Positions 14,187 through 19,851 of a stretch of DNA of 19,851 nt are shown here, piece by piece. The number at the start of each line of letters is the position of its first letter. The first letter of the stretch is position 1. A program made the translations under genes and the position numbers. This stretch comes from Candidatus Rifleibacteriota bacterium (lineage in GTDB: Bacteria > Riflebacteria > Ozemobacteria > Ozemobacterales > Ozemobacteraceae): NCBI GenBank assembly GCA_029564115.1, contig JAKQQP010000523.1, positions 1 through 19,851 on the forward strand. Reading direction: 5' to 3'. Under the pieces are notes generated by a model that was given only the letters and a program-made list of their open reading frames with translations, was not told the origin of the DNA and made no database searches.

Positions 14187-15197
14187 ATGCGCGAAGCAAC
14201 TTTTTATAGAAAACAGGGTGACAGGATTAAATGTCTTCTTTGCCCCAATCATTGCCTTATAAGTGAGGGGGGAAGCGGGCGTTGTTTGAGCCGGAGTGCC
14301 GTTCGCGGCAAGCTTTGGGCGCATACCTACGCCCGGGTTGTTTCTGCCAGCGTCGACCCGATCGAAAAAAAACCGCTTTACCACCTTTATCCGGGTCGGC
14401 CGGTCTATTCTATCGGGTCTTATGGCTGCAATATGCGCTGCCGTTTCTGTCAGAACTCTGAAATTTCGCAGCACAAACAGCCCACGACCGAGCTGCGGCC
14501 CGAGCAGCTTGTTTTAGAAGCCAAAGGTATCGAGAACAATATCGGTGTGGCGTTTACCTACAATGAGCCGGGCATCTGGTATGAATATATTATCGATAGT
14601 GTGCCGCGGCTGCATGAAGAAGGTTTGCTGGCGATAATGGTTACCAATGGCTATCTGAATTATGAGCCCTGGCGCAAACTTTGCGAAATTGTCGATGCCA
14701 TGAATATTGACTTGAAAGCCTTTAATTCCGACTTTTATTCGCAGGTTTGTGGCGGCCGGTTTGAAACGGTCAAAGAAAATATCAAATTTGCCGTAGAGGC
14801 AGGAGTGCATGTAGAGCTGACCCACCTGGTGGTGACAGGTCTCAATGATAATGCCAGCGAGTTTGCCGAAATGGTTGACTGGATCGCCGGTATTTCTGAT
14901 GAGCTGCCGCTGCATATCTCCCGATATTTCCCACACTATCTCGAAACTGCTCCCGCCACTTCCCCTGCATTGATAAACAGTTTTGTCGATATCGCCAGGG
15001 CAAAACTCAAATTCGTCTACCACGGCAATCTGCCGGGGCATCAGGATACCCGCTGCCCTCAATGTGATTTGGTCTGGGTTAAACGTAATAATTACGAAGT
15101 CACGGTGGTTAACCACGACGAAAAATGTGAGTGCGGTCGCCCGATTCCCTTTATGAAGGGGCTTCGCAGGCTCCCTGAACCGAAAGGACACCTGTAG
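14187..15197 (+). CDS. amrS: AmmeMemoRadiSam-type radical SAM enzyme
   Basis: The product is 336 residues. The radical SAM motif CNMRCRFC places C81, C85 and C88 around the [4Fe-4S] cluster. An N-terminal cysteine group (C16, C19, C23, C33) precedes it, and a C-terminal zinc-ribbon-like CPQC / CECG pair lies near the end. GYLNYEPWR, DLKAFN and HISRYFPHY segments are typical of the AmrS family, which is related to pyruvate formate-lyase activating enzymes. AmrS is known from genomic association with AMMECR1 and Memo, and its substrate is not established. Here neither partner is within the window. The start lacks a good ribosome binding site (AGGTG only 1 nt before ATG), but its N-terminus aligns with the family as I know it. 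The SPOR gene starts 3 nt after the stop. Confidence 0.85.
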   Translation: MREATFYRKQGDRIKCLLCPNHCLISEGGSGRCLSRSAVRGKLWAHTYARVVSASVDPIEKKPLYHLYPGRPVYSIGSYGCNMRCRFCQNSEISQHKQPTTELRPEQLVLEAKGIENNIGVAFTYNEPGIWYEYIIDSVPRLHEEGLLAIMVTNGYLNYEPWRKLCEIVDAMNIDLKAFNSDFYSQVCGGRFETVKENIKFAVEAGVHVELTHLVVTGLNDNASEFAEMVDWIAGISDELPLHISRYFPHYLETAPATSPALINSFVDIARAKLKFVYHGNLPGHQDTRCPQCDLVWVKRNNYEVTVVNHDEKCECGRPIPFMKGLRRLPEPKGHL

Positions 15198-15200
15198 CCC

Positions 15201-15668
15201 GTGTCAGAGACCAATCAGCGCCAATTCGACTGGGGGCCGCCGGCCGGCTCAGGCGACGGATTCAAAGAATGGTTGATCTACTTTGTCATTTTAGCGCTGC
15301 TGGGTATTGGTGCCTGGGTGCTGCTCGACATCAACGGTCGTAACGGTGCGCCAGCAGCCACCCCTGTGGCGACATCGGCAGTCTCGAACGTTCAGCCGCT
15401 GGCAGTGCCGCCGACAGAAGAACGGTTGCCGGAAATCATGCCCAGCTTTTTTGTGCAGCTGGGGGCTTTCGCTGACGAGGAGTCTGCCAGAGAGATATAT
15501 GCACAGCTGGTTGAAGACGGTCTTTCGCCGCGTTTGGCCGGCCCTGATGACCAGTATGAAATTTATCGTATTCTTCTTGGCCCGTTTCAATCGGAAGAAG
15601 AAGCCGAAAACAAAGCTGAACAGCTTAATTCGATAGGTTTGCACTGCTTTGTATCTGAATCCCTCTGA
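15201..15668 (+). CDS. SPOR-domain membrane protein
   Basis: A 155-residue bitopic protein with a GTG start, an AAGGA about 12 nt upstream, and 3 nt after the AmrS stop codon. A short cytoplasmic N-terminus is followed by one membrane helix (about 24-43) and a Pro/Ala-rich periplasmic linker (44-80). A C-terminal SPOR domain (about 82-153) follows: FVQLGAFADEESAREIYAQL, then YRILLGPFQSEEEAENKAEQL. SPOR domains bind denuded peptidoglycan glycans, often at division septa. A role in cell division or wall remodelling is therefore likely. No later ATG gives a complete protein, which supports the GTG start. Confidence 0.88.
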   Translation: MSETNQRQFDWGPPAGSGDGFKEWLIYFVILALLGIGAWVLLDINGRNGAPAATPVATSAVSNVQPLAVPPTEERLPEIMPSFFVQLGAFADEESAREIYAQLVEDGLSPRLAGPDDQYEIYRILLGPFQSEEEAENKAEQLNSIGLHCFVSESL

Positions 15669-15755
15669 GTTTTTAATAATGGTTTTAAATAAAACTGTGA
15701 TAAAATCTCTTTGAAAAATGAATAAACCACACCTACCAGCAGGGAGGGCCTGATT

Positions 15756-16688
15756 TTGGCTATAAAAAGTTCTCAGGATACCGCGGTTGCAGCAGGGTTT
15801 CTTTCGCCTTTTATGCTTCTGTTTGGAGTTTTCCTTATTTTCCCGATCTTTTATTCTTTTTATCTGAGTTTTTTTGGTTCGCCTACCGACTATAGCCTCA
15901 CCAATCTCGAATTTGTCGGCCTTGCCAACTACAAACGCATCATGAGCGATTTTCAGTTCTGGTGGTCTCTGGGAGTTACCGCTTTTTACGGTGTTCTCAG
16001 CATTCCGCTGGGTATCTGTGCTTCGCTGGCACTGGCTTTGTTGCTTGATAACAAGCTGTTTGGCAAAAGCTTTTTCAGAAGTGCGTTTTTTCTGCCGAAC
16101 GTTCTCGACATGCTTGTAGTGGGCGTCATCTGGACTCTTATTTATGCCCCTAAGTTTGGCGCGCTGGCGCAGATTACAACCTGGCTGATTGGTGAAAACA
16201 ATTTTTTCAACACCACTGGCTTGCTCGGCAGCCCCATGACTGCCCTTCTGGCGGTTGTTGTCGCTATGGTGCTCAAAGGCGCAGGGTTCGGTATGGTTTT
16301 GTTTCTGGCCGCTCTGCAGAATATCCCGGAAGCTGTTTACGAGGCCGCCGATATCGATGGCGCCTCTGAATGGCAGAAGTTCACAAAAATTACTGTGCCG
16401 CTGCTGCGACCTATAATAGTGTTCATGGTTATTACCGGTGTTATTGGCTCTTTGAACGCCTTTACCGAAATCTATGCCATGACTTCGGGCGGCCCGCAGG
16501 TGGTTATGGGTGGCGAAACCGTCGGCTCGACTTCGGTTGCAGGTTATTACCTCTTCAAACAGTTTGATTCTGGTAACTACGGCTATGCAGCTGCTATTTC
16601 TTATATGCTTTTGATCATAACTCTTGGCATCACCTGGCTGCAACAGAAGGTTGCCGCACGCAACAACGGAATGGAGGCCGGAAAATGA
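15756..16688 (+). CDS. Carbohydrate ABC transporter permease, MalF/UgpA type
   Basis: The start is TTG at 15756, behind GGGAGGG (15742-15748) with 7-nt spacing. The protein is 310 residues with six predicted membrane helices. The EAA coupling motif EAADIDGASEWQKF begins at residue 196 and contacts the ATPase. Overall pattern is binding-protein-dependent transport inner membrane component, CUT1 family, which imports di- and oligosaccharides or glycerol phosphate. The substrate cannot be told from sequence. It overlaps the second permease by 4 bp (ATGA), so the two are translationally coupled. An 87-bp gap separates it from the SPOR gene, with no clear terminator. Confidence 0.9.
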   Translation: MAIKSSQDTAVAAGFLSPFMLLFGVFLIFPIFYSFYLSFFGSPTDYSLTNLEFVGLANYKRIMSDFQFWWSLGVTAFYGVLSIPLGICASLALALLLDNKLFGKSFFRSAFFLPNVLDMLVVGVIWTLIYAPKFGALAQITTWLIGENNFFNTTGLLGSPMTALLAVVVAMVLKGAGFGMVLFLAALQNIPEAVYEAADIDGASEWQKFTKITVPLLRPIIVFMVITGVIGSLNAFTEIYAMTSGGPQVVMGGETVGSTSVAGYYLFKQFDSGNYGYAAAISYMLLIITLGITWLQQKVAARNNGMEAGK

Positions 16689-17845
16689 GCGCAAATTTCC
16701 ATCCGGGCCGAATTTTGACATTTGTATTGCTGCTCGCTCTGATGATTTCTATGACCTATGTAATTTCGGGTCAGTTGTTTAAATTCGGGGCAATGACCGT
16801 ATCGGCCTTTGCCGTCGGCGAAGGCGCGGAAGGAGCGACCAGAGCCGGTGAATTGATGCGAATGATGGTGCCGCTCCATAGCGGTCTTGCCATCATTATG
16901 ACGATAATACTCACCTTTTATGTCGTGCGGCGTTTTCTGAAAACACCGATAGAGCAGCGTTCAGCCTTTTTGAAGCGCATGTTTCTGTATGAAGCTCTGA
17001 TTGCCGGAGTTGTAGTTGTGTTGTTTCCATTTTTCTGGATGCTTTGCACGTCTTTCAAGCCTTCCGGCCAGGAACTGGTTATCAGCAAGGCCAACCCATT
17101 CGATATCGTCCCTTCAGAACCAACTCTCGACAATTTTCGCCGTGTTCTCAAGACTGACGCAGCTTCAGTGGCGGCCGGCGCTCTCGATCCGATCGAAAAT
17201 AAGAAGAATTTCGGTACATATTTTCTCAATAGTTTGCTGGTAGCGACAACCGCGGCGTTTCTTGTAACCCTGTTTGCCTCGATGGGTGCTTACGTTTTTT
17301 CCAAAAAACAATTGCCTTATAAACAGCAGATGTTCATGCTGCTGCTCGCTACAATGATGATTCCGGGCATGATGTTCATGGTGCCGCAGTTTTTCATGGT
17401 TTGCAAAATGGGGCTGTTCGGAACCAAGTGGGCGATGTTTCTGCCGCATCTGGCTTCAGTGTTCGGCATCTTTATGCTCAAACAGTTCATGGACACCATT
17501 CCAGATTCACTGCTCGAGGCCGCTCAAATAGACGGGGCTTCTGAATGGCAGGTTTTTCGAGTGGTTATCGTGCCACTCGCCTTTCCAATCATTCTGACTC
17601 TTTTTCTGCTGACCTTCCTGTTTCACTGGTCTAACTTTTTGTGGCAGCTGATCGTCACCAACTTTGAAAACCCGCTCAGCATAACTCTGCCGGTCGGTCT
17701 GGCACTTTTCAGGGGGCAGTATACTTCTGAACTGGGTCTGATCATGTCGGCTTCATGTTTCTCGATCGTGCCGATTGCCGTGCTGTTTCTGTTCGCGCAG
17801 CGTTACTTCATCGAAGGCATGACTCAGGGCGCAGTAAAAGAGTAG
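16685..17845 (+). CDS. Carbohydrate ABC transporter permease, MalG/UgpE type, with extended N-terminus
   Basis: A 386-residue permease with GGAGG at 16673-16677. The EAA motif EAAQIDGASEWQVF begins at residue 278. About 110 residues at the N-terminus, including two extra hydrophobic segments (about 10-28 and 62-80), precede the usual first MalG helix (about 100-120, FFWMLCTSFKPS). Typical MalG-type proteins are about 270-300 residues, so this is an extended form. The binding protein gene follows after an 11-bp gap. It forms the translocation pore with the preceding permease. Confidence 0.9.
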   Translation: MSANFHPGRILTFVLLLALMISMTYVISGQLFKFGAMTVSAFAVGEGAEGATRAGELMRMMVPLHSGLAIIMTIILTFYVVRRFLKTPIEQRSAFLKRMFLYEALIAGVVVVLFPFFWMLCTSFKPSGQELVISKANPFDIVPSEPTLDNFRRVLKTDAASVAAGALDPIENKKNFGTYFLNSLLVATTAAFLVTLFASMGAYVFSKKQLPYKQQMFMLLLATMMIPGMMFMVPQFFMVCKMGLFGTKWAMFLPHLASVFGIFMLKQFMDTIPDSLLEAAQIDGASEWQVFRVVIVPLAFPIILTLFLLTFLFHWSNFLWQLIVTNFENPLSITLPVGLALFRGQYTSELGLIMSASCFSIVPIAVLFLFAQRYFIEGMTQGAVKE

Positions 17846-17856
17846 GAGACCCGGCA

Positions 17857-19149
17857 ATGAAAGAAAAATATCTGATCGTAATCGCGGTAATCGCTTATCT
17901 GGCGCTTGTTTTTGTCGGCTGGGACGACTCCATAGCCACCAGCCCCGATGGTCGCACCATCTTGACTTTCTGGCATACCTACAACGACCAGGAAGAAGTC
18001 ATTTTGCGCGAAATCATCAAAAAATGGGAAACCGGCAACCAGAAGTTTACCATTCGCCCGGTTCGTATTCCGTTCGATGGCCACAAACCGAAGCTGCGCA
18101 CTGCGCTGACAGTTGGCCAGGGCCCAGATATGGCTCGTGTCGACTGGTCGTTCGTCTGTGAACTGGCTCGCAAAAATGCAGTAGTCGACCTCGGAACCCT
18201 CGGCTTCGAAACTATCAGAGCCCAGTATCTGCCGGCTGCCATCGGTTCATGCAATGTCGGCGGCAAGTTCTACGGTCTGCCTGATCAGAGCAACTGCGTC
18301 GCGATGTTTTACAACCGCCAGATGTTCAGAGATGCTGGTTTGTTGCCACCGCAGGCAGAAATTGACAATACTGCTGTGCCAGCCGACGAATTTGCCAGTG
18401 TTCTGCCGAAAACCTGGGAAGAATTCATCGAATTTGGCAAGAAGCTGACTGACGAATCGAAAGGCCAGTATGCCTTTGCGATGCTCAACACCTTGTGGTG
18501 GAACCTGACTTTTCTCAACACCTACGGCGCTAGAATCGTTTCTGAAGATGGCACCAGGTGCCTTATCGATTCAGATGCGGCGGTTGGCGCTGTCGAAATG
18601 ATGGCCAGCCTGTTTGCCAAGCATAAAATCGAAGCCGGCGCCTGGCGCCCCGGTGCGATTACCCCCGAACAGGGTTTTGTTAACGGCAAATACGCGATGA
18701 TCATGATGGGTCCCTGGAACCTCGCCAAATTCAAGAATGCCAAGATGGATTTCGGCGTTGGCCTGATACCAGCTGGCCCGGCAGGTACTTCGACCAATGT
18801 CGGTGGCACTGACGTTGTTATTTTCAAGGGTTCGAAGCATGCCGAAGCCTGCTACAGCTTTCTGACTTTCTTCACCAACGCCGAAAATCAGGTTCGTTGG
18901 TGCACAGAGCTCAATCAGTTGCCGATCAATCTCGGTGCCTACGATCTGGTCAAGTTCGAAGACCCGCACCTGATGACATTCATGGAACAGATGAAACACG
19001 CCGGCCCTAACCCGGTAGTTAAGGACTTTGGCCTGCTCGAAGACCTGGTGAACCCGGAAATCGAAGCGGTTCTCTCTGGCCAGAAAAACGCAAAAGACGC
19101 CCTCGGCAGCGCCGCGAAGAAAGTTCAGGAACGCCTGCTCGACTCATAA
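17857..19149 (+). CDS. Extracellular solute-binding protein of the ABC importer (family 1)
   Basis: The start at 17857 has AGGAG (17844-17848) 8 nt upstream. The frame is open earlier, but that part overlaps the permease gene. The protein is 430 residues. An N-terminal hydrophobic segment (about 5-21) is followed by a family 1 sugar-binding fold: ILTFWHTYND at the first strand, VGQGPDMARVDW, YGLPDQSNCVAMFYNRQMFRDAGL, TWEEFIEFGKKL and GKYAMIMMGPWNLAKF. Unlike most such proteins it has no lipobox cysteine, so it is either anchored by an uncleaved helix or released. It is the third gene of the operon, followed by a terminator. No ATPase gene is present. Confidence 0.9.
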   Translation: MKEKYLIVIAVIAYLALVFVGWDDSIATSPDGRTILTFWHTYNDQEEVILREIIKKWETGNQKFTIRPVRIPFDGHKPKLRTALTVGQGPDMARVDWSFVCELARKNAVVDLGTLGFETIRAQYLPAAIGSCNVGGKFYGLPDQSNCVAMFYNRQMFRDAGLLPPQAEIDNTAVPADEFASVLPKTWEEFIEFGKKLTDESKGQYAFAMLNTLWWNLTFLNTYGARIVSEDGTRCLIDSDAAVGAVEMMASLFAKHKIEAGAWRPGAITPEQGFVNGKYAMIMMGPWNLAKFKNAKMDFGVGLIPAGPAGTSTNVGGTDVVIFKGSKHAEACYSFLTFFTNAENQVRWCTELNQLPINLGAYDLVKFEDPHLMTFMEQMKHAGPNPVVKDFGLLEDLVNPEIEAVLSGQKNAKDALGSAAKKVQERLLDS

Positions 19150-19168
19150 GCTCGTTTTATTTGCACTC

Positions 19169-19214
19169 CGACACCCGGTTTATCTGATTTTAAGCCGGGT
19201 GCCGTTTTTTTTTG
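19169..19214 (+). terminator. Terminator of the ABC transporter operon
   Basis: CACCCGG (19172-19178) pairs with CCGGGTG (19195-19201), with additional TTA/TAA pairing inside, and ten T residues follow (19205-19214). Confidence 0.9.
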
Positions 19215-19342
19215 CGCTCAGTATTTTCATGGTTTGGTAACGTGCTTGAAAAGGTTGGCTATTAAATTATATTTAGACTGGGTTCATATATTTTGAACTG
19301 TTGCCGCTTTGGTCTGCACTTTTCAGGAGAGGGGGCGGGAGC

Positions 19343-19642
19343 ATGAAAGCCGGAATCTGTTTTAGCGGTACTGGGCCTGTTCTGTTTTTGACGACCTATG
19401 ATTCATTTTTACACCCTGAATTGATAAATAAGTTGGCGGCCAAGGGAATCAAAAAATTTATAGTTTATGAAGTTTCGATCGACCTGGTTCAGGAAAAATA
19501 CGGAAAGCATTTTGATGTAATCATGGGAGACCTGAGACAAGAAAGCGATCTGCGTGTTCTGGATTACGATGGCCACCATGTTTTTTATCAGTTTGCGCTC
19601 AACGAGCTTGGTCAACCCGTTATCTATGATGGAGCACTCTGA
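19343..19642 (+). CDS. Small protein of unknown function
   Basis: A 99-residue cytosolic protein starting at ATG 19343, with purine-rich GAGGGGGCGGGAG just upstream. An upstream ATG in frame at 19301 lacks this and is less likely. The sequence (GICFSGTGPVLFLTTYDSF, then LAAKGIKKFIVYEVSIDLVQEKYGKHFDVIMGDL, then LRVLDYDGHHVF) looks globular and conserved. It resembles small uncharacterised bacterial proteins, but I cannot name a family. It has alternating strands and helices, no signal peptide and no obvious catalytic motif. It is separated from the transporter operon by a strong terminator. Confidence 0.65.
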   Translation: MKAGICFSGTGPVLFLTTYDSFLHPELINKLAAKGIKKFIVYEVSIDLVQEKYGKHFDVIMGDLRQESDLRVLDYDGHHVFYQFALNELGQPVIYDGAL

Positions 19643-19820
19643 GGTGCATTTAAGTTGATTTTTTTTAAATTATTGAGCTGTTGATGATCGTTTGAGACAT
19701 TCAAAGAATGGCTTTGTTGTCTGATGTTTGCTTGTGTTTGTCTTTGTCTGAGAGATTTTCGTTAACAAAACAGCATAATCTTCCGACAGGGTTCATGGAT
19801 TTGTTTGCCTCCTTATTTTT
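19643..19820. other. Gene-free stretch at the right end
   Basis: No supported coding sequence on either strand. The DNA is T-rich with no recognised RNA gene. It ends at a terminator, so it is either the 3' untranslated region of the small gene or a separate short transcript. Confidence 0.5.
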
Positions 19821-19851
19821 CGGGCCGGGAAAAACCCCGGTCTTTTTTTTT
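19821..19851 (+). terminator. Terminator at the window end
   Basis: GCCGGG (19824-19829) pairs with CCCGGT around an A-rich loop, followed by a T-run that continues to the window edge. Confidence 0.75.

Noticed and set aside
15291..16721. Long minus-strand open frame of 476 codons
   Set aside because: It lies opposite the SPOR gene and the first ABC permease, which have recognised domains. Its translation is rich in Arg, Gln and His with no domain, as expected for a shadow.

Overview
The window is a chromosomal stretch of moderate GC content from a bacterium that is probably diderm. The signs are signal peptides, a lipoprotein with a clean lipobox, a SPOR-domain inner-membrane protein and a CUT1-type ABC importer. 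There are no phage, insertion-sequence or CRISPR genes. Initiation codons include GTG and TTG behind good Shine-Dalgarno sequences. The mix of FlgM-like, CheY/CheR-like, HEAT, TPR and orphan AmrS genes is reminiscent of deep-branching lineages such as Riflebacteria, but this placement is a guess and the sequence alone does not prove it.

Layout. (1) 22-419 holds four tRNAs: Ser(UGA), Ser(GCU), Arg(GCG) and Ser(GGA). (2) About 422-690 is a large-type SRP RNA with a terminator, starting only two bases after the last tRNA. (3) 788-2566 is dnaX, so the known tRNA-Ser / SRP RNA / dnaX order is kept, but ybaB and recR do not follow. (4) 2567-3149 is a gene-free, AT-rich and highly structured region. 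It has a terminator, four DnaA-box-like 9-mers in one orientation, a promoter inside a 42-bp palindrome, and a TACATAA palindrome array. (5) 3150-6310 encodes two exported proteins: a probable zinc metallopeptidase and a large protein of unknown function. (6) A FlgM-like gene on the minus strand diverges from a secreted TPR protein. Sigma-28-like promoter sequences face both genes. (7) 9097-12582 is a two-gene unit: a single-domain CheY-like receiver and a 1032-residue HEAT-repeat protein with a divergent CheR methyltransferase domain. (8) 12702-15668 has a lipoprotein, an AmrS-type radical SAM enzyme and a SPOR protein. (9) 15756-19149 is a carbohydrate ABC importer (two permeases and a binding protein) without an ATPase. 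(10) 19343-19642 is a small conserved-looking hypothetical gene, followed by a gene-free end with a terminator.

Working together. The left end is core information processing: serine decoding, protein targeting and replication. The centre may form a motility or surface-signalling group, with an anti-sigma-like protein under a sigma-28-like promoter, an exported TPR protein, and a receiver paired with a HEAT-CheR output protein. The right end is solute uptake. The most unusual points are the HEAT-CheR fusion with its CheY partner, the divergent sigma-28-like promoters, the possible DnaA-binding region beside dnaX, and the tRNA-Arg with a GCG anticodon.
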